Assembly: GCF_023667495.1 (NCBI RefSeq)
Contig: NZ_JAMOZL010000001.1
Coordinates: 186,001-250,000 of the forward strand
Length of the DNA stretch: 64,000 nucleotides
Direction: 5' to 3'
Source of the DNA: Dyadobacter sp. MSC1_007
GTDB taxonomy: Bacteria > Bacteroidota > Bacteroidia > Cytophagales > Spirosomataceae
Part shown: positions 51,980 to 61,514 of the stretch, in pieces
Position numbering within the stretch: position 1 is the stretch's first letter
Layout of the letters: every line of letters starts with the position of its first letter
Translations under genes and position numbers: made by a program
Notes under the pieces: model-generated
The model's database searches: none
What the model was told of the DNA's origin: nothing
The model's input: only the letters and a program-made list of their open reading frames with translations

Positions 51980-54900
51980 ATGAAAAAATTTGACCATTCA
52001 GGGTATTGCCCTTTGGGAGAATTGCACCCACGGAAACTGCTGAGAATTATGAAAGTGACGGTTCTATTACTATGGATCGGAATGATGAGCGTGCATGCGA
52101 CGGGGTATTCTCAGAAAAGCAGGATGGATGTGAAAATCCGGAATGGCAATCTGGAAACGCTGTTCAGGCAAATTCAGGAAAAAACCAATTACCGCATATT
52201 TTACAGGGATGACCTCTTTTCGGGGAAGGAAACGATTAATGTCAATCTCAACCTGAAAAACGAAACCGTGCCGGCCATTTTGAACACGGCACTCAAAGGC
52301 ACTGACCTGACGTATAAGGTAATCGGTAAGCAAATCGCGATCTACAAAAAGGAAGAGGAGAGCGGGTCGGGCCCCGCTGGGACGAGCCCCGTAAAAAGTA
52401 ACGCAATGCCGGTGATGCCCGAAGCAATCATCCGGCAGATTTCGGGGACGATCCAGGACATCAAAGGCGCTCCATTACCGGGTGCGACGGTGATAGTAAA
52501 AGGTACGGACAAAGGAACTTCGACTGATGCCAGCGGAAAGTTTACCATCGAGGCCGAGCAGGGCGATATTCTGGTGATTTCTTTTATTGGTTATCTAAAA
52601 AAAGAGCAGCCTGTCGGTGTACAGACCACGATCGACATTCAGTTGGAAGAGGATTTGGGTGGCCTGGAAGAGATTGTGATCGTGGGTTACGGCGCGCAGC
52701 GAAAGGCTACTATTACAGGGTCTATCGCCACCATTACCACCGAGGATTTGAAACAGAGCCCGACGGCCAGCATTACCAATGCATTGGCGGGCCGGTTACC
52801 CGGACTTTTTGCAAATCAGTTCAGCGGCGGTGAGCCGGGTGTGGACCGGAGCGATATTTTTATTCGGGGAACCGCGACGTACGGTAATAAGGCGCCCATT
52901 GTGATCATCGACGGCCTGGAAAGAAGCATGGATTATCTGGCACCTTCCGAAATCGAAACGTTTACGATTCTGAAAGATGCATCCGCCACAGCACCTTACG
53001 GGGTGCGCGGCGCCAATGGGGTAATCCTGATCACGACCCGGCGCGGTAAGGTGCAGGATAAAGCAACGGTGAATTTCAAGGCTTCGGTCGGGATTAATAA
53101 GCCTGTCAAATTCCCTACTTATCTGGGATCAGCGGATTATGCGATGCTCTACAATGAGGCGCGGCGCAATGATAACCCGGATGCAGATCCGGCAACGCTG
53201 AACCTCTTTTCAGAATCCGCAATTGCAGATTTCAGAAGGGCCAAAGGCGATAATTCGGATGGACTGGGCTATAACTGGAATTACTTTGATTATGCATTCA
53301 AACCCGGCGTGCAGCACGATTACAGTTTATCTATTAGCGGTGGATCGGTAAGGGCCAGGTATTTTGTCCTGGCCAATTACTTCCAGCAGGATGGAAACTA
53401 CCGCCATACTAATCTGAGCACGAACAATACCCAGGCGATCTTCAAACGCTACAACTTCCGCTCAAACATCGATATCGATATTACGGACAACTTTTACGCC
53501 AAACTCGATATCGGTGCCCGCATTACCGACCGTAATGCGCCGGGAACGACAGCAAACCGGATCGTGGAGCTTGCTAATACCCAGCCATCGTATCTGCCGA
53601 TCATCGTAGAGCCGAATGACAACCCGGCAAACAGGGTTTTTCAGGCCAATAATCCGCTGGGAATGCTTTACGGCGATCAGATATACCGTTTCAATATCCT
53701 TGGAGAGTTGAGCCGTACCGGGTTTCTGAATGATAAGAACACTTATCTGAACGGGTCTTTTTCGCTCGGTCACAAGTTGAATTTTATCACCCAGGGACTT
53801 TCGATCGACGGCATGTTTTCCTATGATGCGAACGAAGGCGGCTGGATCAACAGGGAGGTTGATACTTATTCGGAAGGTTACCGCGAGTATCCGGGGTATG
53901 CGACTTTCGTGCCTGAGGCGGGCAGTGATGTGTATCGTACACCCGGGCATTACAGGGGCGCCTACAAGTCGGGCAACAAGTACGATATCGATCAGACGAT
54001 CGGTAATGGGTATTCCAATAAAGACAATGAGAGCAGGTCCTACACGCAGGTGAAGCTAGATTACATGCGCAATTTCGGCATGCATGATGTGACAGGTATG
54101 GTGCTTTTAAACCGTTCCAAACGCATTGTAAACAACCAGGTGCCATTCAGCTACCAGGGCGTGACGGCCCGCGCGACTTATGGATATGATGATCGCTATC
54201 TGTTTGAGTTTAATGCGGCTTACAATGGGTCAGAGAACTTTGCCAAGGGAAAACGGTATGGTTTCTTTCCGTCCGTGGCGGCCGGCTGGGTACTAACGAA
54301 GGAGAAGTTTATGGCTGGTACGCAAAACTGGCTGAACAGCTTCAAAATCAGGGGATCGTACGGACTGGTAGGAAGTGATAAAATCCCGGACGACAAGCGG
54401 TTTATCTATCTGCAATACTTTGGCAGAAGGGACGGTGACTACAATTTCGGGACGGATAATTTCGGCTCGGGTGCAGGAGGCTTTCTTCAGGAGGGCGATT
54501 TGGCTAACCCGGACCTCACCTGGGAAAAGGCCCGCAAGACGAATATCGGTATCGATGCGACATTCCTGAAACACCTTACCCTGACGCTGGATGTATTCCG
54601 CGAGCATCGTTATGACATCATTACCAACATGGGCGGCGGGAACAAACTGGGCTTTCCGGACATCGTAGGTAAGGATGCGCCGTTCCTCAACTCGGGTATC
54701 GTGAACAACAAGGGTTTCGATTTTGAAATAGGATGGTCGGGCACAGCCGGGAAGCATTTCAGCTATTTTATCCGTCCAAACCTCACATTCGCGCGGAACA
54801 AGATCATTTTTATGAATGAGATCCCTTACGCGTCGCCGGGACGAGCAAATACAGGCAAGCGTATCGACGAGCATTTCGACTACATCTTCGACCATTTCGT

Positions 54901-55561
54901 GGCGAACCAGGAAGAGGCCAACCAGCTGAATGCGATGAATAGTGGCAGCGGATTCCAATCGTTCGGTACGTTAAGACCGGGTGATGTGGTTTATAAGGAC
55001 CTGAATGGGGATGGAAAGATCGACGACCTCGGCGATCGGACAGCTGTTGGTAATCCCCGTAATCCCGAGATTATGTTTGGCTTACCGGTTGGCGGTCGTT
55101 ACCGGAATTTCGATTTCAGTTTGCTCTTTCAAGGCGCTGCCAGGGCTTCGGTACAGCTTTCGGGTGCTGCTGTGTACGATTTTCCGCTTTTTAGTCAGGA
55201 TAAATATGGAAAGGTCAAACCAATGCACCTGAACCGGTGGACGCCAGAAACGGCCTCGACTGCTACTTATCCCGCATTGCATTTCGGAGATCATAGTAAC
55301 AACAAGAACAACAACAGCAGCCTGTTTTTGTATAATTCCAAATATGTGCGGCTGAAAACCGTGGAGGTAGGATATAATCTACCAAAAACGGTTATCAAAA
55401 AGATCGGGATCGACCAGTTCAGGATTTATGTGCAGGGCATGAACCTGCTGACCTGGGACGGACTAAGCGAAGCGGATATGGACCCTGAAACAAGAGAGGG
55501 GACGGGCGACTGGTACCCGATCCAGAAGGTAGTGAATTTTGGTGTCGACATTTCATTCTGA
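51980..55561 (+). CDS. SusC/RagA-family TonB-dependent transducer with STN domain
   Basis: The 1193-residue product has a signal after a long N-region (membrane stretch about 25-42, cleavage after HATGYSQ). An STN domain at about 50-120 (VKIRNGNLETLFRQIQEKTN through LTYKVIGKQIAIYKK) is followed by a regulatory-like domain (ISGTIQDIKGAPLPGATVIV). The entry IVIVGYGAQRKATITGSIAT, the plug and a long barrel ending in VNFGVDISF come next. The STN domain contacts the FecR protein encoded just upstream, so substrate binding should switch on the ECF sigma factor. The substrate is unknown. Confidence 0.95.
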   Translation: MKKFDHSGYCPLGELHPRKLLRIMKVTVLLLWIGMMSVHATGYSQKSRMDVKIRNGNLETLFRQIQEKTNYRIFYRDDLFSGKETINVNLNLKNETVPAILNTALKGTDLTYKVIGKQIAIYKKEEESGSGPAGTSPVKSNAMPVMPEAIIRQISGTIQDIKGAPLPGATVIVKGTDKGTSTDASGKFTIEAEQGDILVISFIGYLKKEQPVGVQTTIDIQLEEDLGGLEEIVIVGYGAQRKATITGSIATITTEDLKQSPTASITNALAGRLPGLFANQFSGGEPGVDRSDIFIRGTATYGNKAPIVIIDGLERSMDYLAPSEIETFTILKDASATAPYGVRGANGVILITTRRGKVQDKATVNFKASVGINKPVKFPTYLGSADYAMLYNEARRNDNPDADPATLNLFSESAIADFRRAKGDNSDGLGYNWNYFDYAFKPGVQHDYSLSISGGSVRARYFVLANYFQQDGNYRHTNLSTNNTQAIFKRYNFRSNIDIDITDNFYAKLDIGARITDRNAPGTTANRIVELANTQPSYLPIIVEPNDNPANRVFQANNPLGMLYGDQIYRFNILGELSRTGFLNDKNTYLNGSFSLGHKLNFITQGLSIDGMFSYDANEGGWINREVDTYSEGYREYPGYATFVPEAGSDVYRTPGHYRGAYKSGNKYDIDQTIGNGYSNKDNESRSYTQVKLDYMRNFGMHDVTGMVLLNRSKRIVNNQVPFSYQGVTARATYGYDDRYLFEFNAAYNGSENFAKGKRYGFFPSVAAGWVLTKEKFMAGTQNWLNSFKIRGSYGLVGSDKIPDDKRFIYLQYFGRRDGDYNFGTDNFGSGAGGFLQEGDLANPDLTWEKARKTNIGIDATFLKHLTLTLDVFREHRYDIITNMGGGNKLGFPDIVGKDAPFLNSGIVNNKGFDFEIGWSGTAGKHFSYFIRPNLTFARNKIIFMNEIPYASPGRANTGKRIDEHFDYIFDHFVANQEEANQLNAMNSGSGFQSFGTLRPGDVVYKDLNGDGKIDDLGDRTAVGNPRNPEIMFGLPVGGRYRNFDFSLLFQGAARASVQLSGAAVYDFPLFSQDKYGKVKPMHLNRWTPETASTATYPALHFGDHSNNKNNNSSLFLYNSKYVRLKTVEVGYNLPKTVIKKIGIDQFRIYVQGMNLLTWDGLSEADMDPETREGTGDWYPIQKVVNFGVDISF

Positions 55562-55577
55562 TTAAACCTGACCATTT

Positions 55578-57476
55578 ATGAATAGCAATAAAATATACAC
55601 GACCATTATTTTGGGTGTGACAATCTGGTTCGCAGGCTGTAAAGAGGATTTCCTGGATAGAAAGCCGGATGACCAGGTGGATGCCGAACAGGTATTTACC
55701 CGATATAACAAAACGAACCAACTGGTAACAGACCTGTACGACAATGCAAAGGGATCAAACAGTCCGCTGGTGTTTTTCTCCCACTTTTCATCCTCTCCGG
55801 TAACCGACGAAGCGGAGGGTTCGACTGCGGAGGGAAGCTTAACCAATAAATTCAATACCGGAGACTGGAATCCGAATGCGATGCCCGACAGAAGCAGCAG
55901 AGGGCAATATTGGGGGGACTTATATGCGCGGATCCGGAAGGCGAATGTGATCCTTGAAGGTGTACGGACATACAAAACACCTGATAATCCGCTGCAAGCA
56001 GGCGATTTGTCGAAAAGGCTCGGTGAGACTTATTTCCTGCGTGCCTATTTCCATTATCTGGCGGCAAGGATGTATGGGGAGGTCGTTTATGTGACGAAAA
56101 CAATTCAGGCGACCGATCCGATGGATTTCAAGCAGGAATCGTTTCATGCGATAGCTGCCAAGATCAGCCAGGACTGTGATTCGGCAATGGCGCTGGTGCC
56201 AGCCAGTTGGGGTGGGGCTGATTTTGGAAGGGTTGATAAAGGAGCTTGCCTTGGTTTAAAAGCAATGGTAGCCTGGATGGCAGCAACACCGATGTGGAAT
56301 GGTGGCAGCTTTCCGAACGACACCCGGCAATTTGCGGCTGAATATACCTTCAATGCGGACCGTTGGGTGAAAGCGAAAGATGCTGCCAGGGCTGTGATCG
56401 ACTTTAAGGCCGATGGCAGACAGCGGTATTCGCTCTACCAGGGACATGATGCGTCCGATTTCAGGGACGATGCGGGTGTCAATAACAATAACTCGAAAGT
56501 ACCGGCCCGGCTTTGGGATATGTACCACAGTATGGAAGCATTTCAGAATGAGGCTGTCTTTTTCGTAACCCGAGACAAGGATAATAACTGGCAGGGTGAC
56601 ATCTACCCACCGAGCTGGGGTGGGAGCTCACGACAAATGCCCGTGCAAGAGCAAGTGGATGAATATGAATACATTGCGCCGAATGGATACGGTTATCCCG
56701 TGTATGGTTCCCGCGCGAAAACGGATGGTTATGACGATGGTAACCCCTACGAAAGCGTGAAACGCGATCCACGCTTTTACCGCGATATTGTTTACCACGG
56801 CTCCACATTCAAAGGCAAGGTGATCAACACGGCAAGCGGAGCGGATAAAATCGGTGCTACGAACTCTACCACGACCGGCTATTTTCTGCGTAAGATATTA
56901 AGAGAGTCGTGGAACCGCGATAAAAGCTTTTCCATCAGCGGCCCGCCGGTATGGCGCTTGCCTGAGTTTATGTACATCTACGCGGAAGCTGTGAACGAAA
57001 CTTCTGGCCCTAATGCGGAGATTTACGATATGCTGAACGACATCCGAAAGCGTTCGTTCATGGCCCCAATCCCGCCGGAAGCGAAAGCAAGCAAGGCTCT
57101 CATGGAAGAGTATATCAAACGCGAAAGAAGGGTGGAATTGTTTTATGAAAACAATCGTATCTGGTCGTCGAGACTCTACATGGAACCTAGCTCTCCAAAG
57201 GAAACGGCCAGGGAACAAGCCTGGCAAAGTGCCGGTGCGACCAACGATCAGCGTGCACAAGCTTACTGGCCATATCCAAAGTCGCAACGGATGATCAACG
57301 GCATGAAACCGGTAGAAGATCCAAACGGCAAGATCGTAATCGATGGTAAAAAGTACAGAATGCAGCGTTATTTCGTAGAAAGCCGCGTATTCGTAGCGCC
57401 AAGGCATTACCTGTTCCCTATTATGCAAGACGAGTTGCAGCGCACACCAACGTTGAAGCAGAATCCGGGGTGGTAA
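55578..57476 (+). CDS. SusD/RagB-family outer-membrane lipoprotein (RagB type)
   Basis: The 632-residue product has lipobox MNSNKIYTTIILGVTIWFAGC (by position, Cys21) followed by KEDFLDRKPDDQVDAEQVFT. SusD TPR segments are visible (RLGETYFLRAYFHYLAARMY; EAVNETSGPNAEIYDMLNDI). The C-terminal region has IKRERRVELFYENNRIW, and it ends RHYLFPIMQDELQRTPTLKQ. It belongs to the SusD_RagB subfamily, unlike the SusD-like_2 pair elsewhere in the window. It lies 16 bp after its SusC. Confidence 0.93.
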   Translation: MNSNKIYTTIILGVTIWFAGCKEDFLDRKPDDQVDAEQVFTRYNKTNQLVTDLYDNAKGSNSPLVFFSHFSSSPVTDEAEGSTAEGSLTNKFNTGDWNPNAMPDRSSRGQYWGDLYARIRKANVILEGVRTYKTPDNPLQAGDLSKRLGETYFLRAYFHYLAARMYGEVVYVTKTIQATDPMDFKQESFHAIAAKISQDCDSAMALVPASWGGADFGRVDKGACLGLKAMVAWMAATPMWNGGSFPNDTRQFAAEYTFNADRWVKAKDAARAVIDFKADGRQRYSLYQGHDASDFRDDAGVNNNNSKVPARLWDMYHSMEAFQNEAVFFVTRDKDNNWQGDIYPPSWGGSSRQMPVQEQVDEYEYIAPNGYGYPVYGSRAKTDGYDDGNPYESVKRDPRFYRDIVYHGSTFKGKVINTASGADKIGATNSTTTGYFLRKILRESWNRDKSFSISGPPVWRLPEFMYIYAEAVNETSGPNAEIYDMLNDIRKRSFMAPIPPEAKASKALMEEYIKRERRVELFYENNRIWSSRLYMEPSSPKETAREQAWQSAGATNDQRAQAYWPYPKSQRMINGMKPVEDPNGKIVIDGKKYRMQRYFVESRVFVAPRHYLFPIMQDELQRTPTLKQNPGW

Positions 57477-57480
57477 GTTT

Positions 57481-57638
57481 TTAGGGAGGAAGGAGGAAGG
57501 GAGTAGGAAGGAAGGGAGTATGGAGGAAGGGAGGAAGGGAGTAGGAAGGAAGGGAGTATGGAGGAAGGGAGGAAGGGAGTAGGAAGGAAGGGAGTATGGA
57601 GGAAGGGAGGAAGGGAGGAAGGGAGGAAGGGAGGAAGG
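57481..57638. repeat. polypurine minisatellite (38-bp units plus 8-bp units)
   Basis: This is an almost pure A/G run on the plus strand, interrupted only by single Ts. The marker GTAGG recurs at 57503, 57541 and 57579, and GTATG at 57518, 57556 and 57594, giving an exact 38-bp period in three copies. About five copies of the 8-mer GAGGAAGG follow. A reading frame on the opposite strand through this run (Pro/Ser/Leu-rich) is an artefact of the repeat. Confidence 0.9.
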
Positions 57639-57722
57639 ATGTCAGTCTGAGCGCAGCCGAAGACAGTCAATACGGTGATTCTTAACGTACTGCAATTGCT
57701 TAGACTGCGCTCAGCATGACAT
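57639..57722. repeat. diverged REP-like palindromic element
   Basis: The left arm 57639-57656 and right arm 57705-57722 are complementary at 16 of 18 positions around the core CTGAGCGCAG. The loop is about 48 bases. The core matches that of the perfect palindrome at 13730-13796 (TGAGCGCAGTCGAAG versus TGAGCGCAGCCGAAG), so both are members of one dispersed family. Confidence 0.75.
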
Positions 57723-57805
57723 TTCCTTCCATGCTCCTTTCTCCCCTTCTCCCTTCTCCCTTCTCCCTTCCTCCTTTCTTCCCTTCCTCCCTTTCCCCCT
57801 TATTC
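57723..57805. repeat. polypyrimidine tract facing the purine minisatellite
   Basis: A C/T run contains a 7-bp unit (TTCTCCC, about four copies) followed by CTTCCTCC-type units. It reaches into the stop codon of the isomerase-like gene at 57800. Its composition is complementary to the purine tract at 57481-57638, so the pair can fold back around the palindrome between them. Confidence 0.8.
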
Positions 57806-58663
57806 CTTAATCCCCTTAATATAAGCGATCGTAACCGGGATCTGCTTCAAGTAGGACGGACTTTCATCCTCGATGAAGTAGTGCTTGATGCCTACTTTTT
57901 TTGCGGCTTTCAATGTAGCCGGAATGTCGATCTGGCCGGTTCCTAATGCTACGTCGTTCGTGGTGGGTGTGCCGCCGGATAAGTCTCCTTTTACTCCCTT
58001 TTTCAGGTCTTTCAAGTGCATTAGCTTCCAGCGGGTTGGGTATTTGAGGAGCAGTTTCGCTGGGTTCTGGCCGGGGAATGCGGTCCATAATACATCCATT
58101 TCGAAGTTGACGTATTCGGGATTGGTGTTTTTAACGATGTAATCAAACAGCGTTCCGTCTTCGTAAGGCACAAATTCGTAACCGTGATTGTGGTAGGTCA
58201 ATGAAATACCTGCCTCTTTGAGTTCCTTGCCGGCTTTGTTGAAATCAGCTACTGCTTTCTTAGCTGTTTCAAGATTAAAATTGCCTTTTTCGTGAGGAAT
58301 CCAGGCGACCATTACGTAATTGGCGCCGAGGATTTTCGCGTTTTTGATGGTTTCGGCAGTGCTTTCGCTCAGTTTTTTGTAGTCCGCGCCGATCGACACC
58401 ATTTTGATGCCGCGTTTGTCGAGCTGTTTGCGGAGTTCCTCGGTCGTCATCCCCGCAATAGGGCCACCTTCCATTTCGGTTACGCCGAGGGATTTGATGG
58501 TATCCAAAGTGGCTTCGATGCCTTTGCCCCAGCTGCCGCGGAAAGTATATGCTTGCAAGCCGATAGGAGCAGTGTACACGTTGCCCTGTGCGAAAACGTC
58601 GCCTTCGCCTGCCAGCAATGCAGCAGCCAGAAAGCCAAGGCCAAAAAATTTCTTAATTGTCAT
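57800..58663 (-). CDS. secreted sugar-phosphate isomerase/epimerase-like TIM-barrel protein
   Basis: The 287-residue product has a signal peptide (MTIKKFFGLGFLAAALLAGE, cleavage after VFAQ). A xylose-isomerase-like AP-endonuclease-2 fold follows: IGLQAYTFRGSW, MVSIGADYKK, SLTYHNHGYEFVPYEDGTLF, VNFEMDVLWTAFPG, LMHLKDLKKG and HYFIEDE. The Glu/His/Asp metal-site residues appear to be present. Members isomerise or epimerise sugars, and many secreted Bacteroidota members are uncharacterised. It is convergent with the third SusCD operon, so a shared sugar pathway is possible but unproven. Confidence 0.87.
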   Translation of the reverse strand: MTIKKFFGLGFLAAALLAGEGDVFAQGNVYTAPIGLQAYTFRGSWGKGIEATLDTIKSLGVTEMEGGPIAGMTTEELRKQLDKRGIKMVSIGADYKKLSESTAETIKNAKILGANYVMVAWIPHEKGNFNLETAKKAVADFNKAGKELKEAGISLTYHNHGYEFVPYEDGTLFDYIVKNTNPEYVNFEMDVLWTAFPGQNPAKLLLKYPTRWKLMHLKDLKKGVKGDLSGGTPTTNDVALGTGQIDIPATLKAAKKVGIKHYFIEDESPSYLKQIPVTIAYIKGIKE

Positions 58664-58744
58664 AATCTGATGATTGTTTAAGATAGGTTAATCAGCATTC
58701 CACGGAAACTGTTAACATTTAAAGCGGGACGACGCATTGATATA

Positions 58745-60121
58745 CTAAAATCCGTCAGCCTTGATTTGCTTTTCGGTGACCTCGCCATATTTTTTAACCT
58801 GGTCGCGGATCTCGGCTGCCTTTCCGACCAAAACAAACTGCAACTTGTCTTTCGGAAAGTAGGTGGCAATGATGTTTTTGGCTTGGGCGGTAGTCAGTCC
58901 ATCGACTTTCGTTTGAAACGTATTGATATAGTTTTCATCGAAATTGTAGGTGAACATATCGGTTAGCAGCCGGGCGAGGGCTCCGGCAGACTCATAATCC
59001 GGTGGGAAATCGCCTTTCACATAGGCTTTCGCCGAAGCCAGTATCTCTTCATTGATACCGTTCTTATGCAGGCTATCGAGCACAGACAGCGCCATATCGA
59101 TCGCCGGGACGGTTGTGGCGTTTTTGGTAAATGTGCTGATCCCGAAAGTGCCTGCATATTTATAGCGAGTAAAGCGGCTTGACGCGCCATAGGTAAGTCC
59201 CGAGTTGACGCGCAATGCATCATTAAGCCAGGAAGTGAACCGGCCTCCGAGAATGGTATTGATCACCAAAACAGGTACGTAATCCGGGGAATTATAGTCA
59301 ACGCCCTTGCCACCGATCATGAATGTAGTTTCCCGGGCGTCGTCCTTATTCACGAGCAATACGCGGGCTTTGTCGAATTCCAGATTGGGTGCTACGCGTT
59401 TCACCATTCTTGCAGGCGCTGTTTTCCACTCGCCGAACAATGAGGTCACCTTTTTCTTCATATCCGCCGCTTTAAAGTCGCCGACAATGGAAATCGCGCC
59501 CTTCGCAGTGGTGTAATTACTTTGGTAAAATGCTTTCACCGCCGCCACGTCGATTTTTTCAACCGTCGATTTGCTGCCGGTCGTGGGCGTTGCGTACGGG
59601 AAGTTATTGAACAGGAATGCATTATAATAGTTTCCAATCACAGAGCGGGGGCTTTCTTTTGCCTGCGCGAGTTCGAGCAGTGTCCGTTGTTTATGTTTAT
59701 CAAATTCTGTCGCATCGAAAACCGGGTAGATGAGCACTTGCTGGATCAGTTCGAAAAGCTTTTCCTGATCTTTTACGGCAAATGAGGCTGCCAGCCCCGC
59801 ATTGTCCTTTGAAGCATATGTGGAAAGGCTCGCGCCAACGTAATCGGTCATTTCCTCGATCTGCGCTTTGGTATATTTCTGCGTGCCGAAAAGCAATGCA
59901 TCGGCGGTCAGGCTGGCCAGACCATAGCGCTCACCGTCGTTGATCGAACCGGCATCGAATACGGCGGAAACGTTGATAAGTGGTACCTCATGCTGCTCCA
60001 TGATGTACACGGTCAGCCCGTTTTTGAGTTTGAACGTCTCGTAAGGTGGTACTTTGAAATTATTCTGGGCCTTTGCCACGAATGCACATAGGGCCAGTGC
60101 TAAAAACATGATATTTTTCAT
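58745..60121 (-). CDS. M16-family peptidase homologue lacking the zinc motif (non-catalytic subunit)
   Basis: The 458-residue product has a signal peptide (MKNIMFLALALCAFVAKAQ) and the two M16 lobes (LKNGLTVYIMEQHEVPLINV at the start; GAISIVGDFKAADMKKKVTS and GGRFTSWLNDALRVNSGLTY later). Where active members have HxxEH, this one reads GLASLTADALLFG, so the metal site is lost. It lies 23 bp after an active M16 gene. The two probably form a heterodimer, as in other M16B pairs. It is not itself expected to cleave. Confidence 0.9.
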   Translation of the reverse strand: MKNIMFLALALCAFVAKAQNNFKVPPYETFKLKNGLTVYIMEQHEVPLINVSAVFDAGSINDGERYGLASLTADALLFGTQKYTKAQIEEMTDYVGASLSTYASKDNAGLAASFAVKDQEKLFELIQQVLIYPVFDATEFDKHKQRTLLELAQAKESPRSVIGNYYNAFLFNNFPYATPTTGSKSTVEKIDVAAVKAFYQSNYTTAKGAISIVGDFKAADMKKKVTSLFGEWKTAPARMVKRVAPNLEFDKARVLLVNKDDARETTFMIGGKGVDYNSPDYVPVLVINTILGGRFTSWLNDALRVNSGLTYGASSRFTRYKYAGTFGISTFTKNATTVPAIDMALSVLDSLHKNGINEEILASAKAYVKGDFPPDYESAGALARLLTDMFTYNFDENYINTFQTKVDGLTTAQAKNIIATYFPKDKLQFVLVGKAAEIRDQVKKYGEVTEKQIKADGF

Positions 60122-60144
60122 TCCTATTTTATTTTGAATGGCTG

Positions 60145-61467
60145 TTATTTCGATTTTTCAGGAAGCAGGTAGCCTACTGTGCGATTGCGCTCCGTAAAGT
60201 ATTGGGCTGCTACTCGTTTGATGTCATCCACAGTGACCTTTTTGTAGTTATCCGGCGCTTCGAACATCTTTTTATAATCACCAAAAAACACATCGTACGT
60301 CCCGAGGCTATTGGCTTTTCCGTTGATGGTTTCGAGCGTATGGTAGAACTCCATGAGCTTCTGGTTCTTCACTTTCTGCAATTCGGCGTCGGTTACGCCA
60401 TTCTGAATGACCATATCAATCTGTTTCTCAATGTTTTTTTCGAGATCCGGGGCTGAAACGTTGTCGCCAGCTACGGCAAAAACGGCAAACAGGGTAGGAT
60501 CAAAACCGTTATCGAGCCCTGTGGATACGCTGGATGCGATGGTCGTGTCCATGACCAGTGATTTTACCAGCCGCGAAGAGTTGCCCGAACTCAGGAGACT
60601 GCTGAACAAGTCGAGCGCGTAGTAATCGGCATGGGCGGTTTCGGGGACGTGATATGCGAGGATTATATTCGGTGTGGTAATGTCCTTGTAGGTGGTCACA
60701 CGGCGCTCGCCGTTCTGAGGCGGCTCCACAGTCCGGATCTTGGGCGGTAGGCCACGTGCGGGAAGCGGCGCCATGTATTGATCTGCCAGTTTTTCTACTT
60801 CGTCAAATTTAATATCACCTACCACCACAACCGTCGCATTGTTGGGCGAATAGTAGGTTTTGAAATAATTTTCCAGATCCGCCTGTGTCCAGCTTTTGAT
60901 GTCCGACTCAAAACCGATGACCGGGAACATATAAGGATGCTCCTGGAATGCGACCGACTGGACGAGTTCGCCCAGCAGCCTGTAATTGCTATTTTCAAGC
61001 CCTGTACTTCGCTCCGAAAGCACCACGCCGCGCTCACTTTCTACCATTTTGGGGTCAATAGAAAGGTGGCCGATGCGATCAGATTCCAGTTTAAATATCG
61101 TTTCCAGTGCATCTTTTTGGAACCAGTCCGTGTAGACGGTCACGTTTTCGCTGGTATAAGCATTGTTGGATCCGCCGTTGGCTTCCATCACCCGGTCGAA
61201 CTGCTTGGGGCCATAATTTTTGGCACCATTAAACATCATGTGTTCGAAAAAATGAGAGAGGCCGGTGATGCCATGTACTTCGTTTCTGGAACCTACTTTC
61301 CAGAACAGATACATATTGGCAGTGGGGATAGAATGGTCTTCCAGCACGAGAAACTTCATTCCGTTGGTTAATGTAAAGCTTTTTACATCTTCCGGCTTGT
61401 TTTGTGCATGCGCAAAGACGAGGCCGCTCAGTGCGGCGGCCGTCAGCAGTATTTTTCTAAGCTTCAT
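60145..61467 (-). CDS. M16-family zinc metallopeptidase (catalytic subunit)
   Basis: The 440-residue product has a signal peptide (MKLRKILLTAAALSGLVFAH). The inverted zinc motif is intact, SHFFEHMMF (His72, Glu75, His76). The downstream Glu pair in MVESERGVVLSER (143/145) supplies the third ligand. The C-terminal M16 lobe has SSLLSSGNSSRLVKSLVMD. It should degrade peptides in the periplasm or at the surface. It is first of a two-gene unit with a zinc-less partner. Confidence 0.93.
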   Translation of the reverse strand: MKLRKILLTAAALSGLVFAHAQNKPEDVKSFTLTNGMKFLVLEDHSIPTANMYLFWKVGSRNEVHGITGLSHFFEHMMFNGAKNYGPKQFDRVMEANGGSNNAYTSENVTVYTDWFQKDALETIFKLESDRIGHLSIDPKMVESERGVVLSERSTGLENSNYRLLGELVQSVAFQEHPYMFPVIGFESDIKSWTQADLENYFKTYYSPNNATVVVVGDIKFDEVEKLADQYMAPLPARGLPPKIRTVEPPQNGERRVTTYKDITTPNIILAYHVPETAHADYYALDLFSSLLSSGNSSRLVKSLVMDTTIASSVSTGLDNGFDPTLFAVFAVAGDNVSAPDLEKNIEKQIDMVIQNGVTDAELQKVKNQKLMEFYHTLETINGKANSLGTYDVFFGDYKKMFEAPDNYKKVTVDDIKRVAAQYFTERNRTVGYLLPEKSK

Positions 61468-61514
61468 GAAGCGAGGATTGTTAATGAATATGTAATGATA
61501 AGGATTTCAGGCGC

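Noticed and set aside
51980..52110. Misplaced start of the STN-bearing SusC because of the long N-region before the signal helix
   Set aside because: A charged N-terminal segment of this type (MKKFDHSGY..., PRKLLRIMK) is usual in STN-type SusC proteins of this phylum.
57484..57638. Regularly spaced repeats resembling a CRISPR array
   Set aside because: The repeats are contiguous 38-bp and 8-bp purine units without unique spacers, and no cas gene is nearby.
57407..57670. Open frame on the minus strand rich in Pro, Ser and Leu (87 codons)
   Set aside because: It is produced by the purine minisatellite read on the other strand, has no independent coding signature and overlaps the end of susD.
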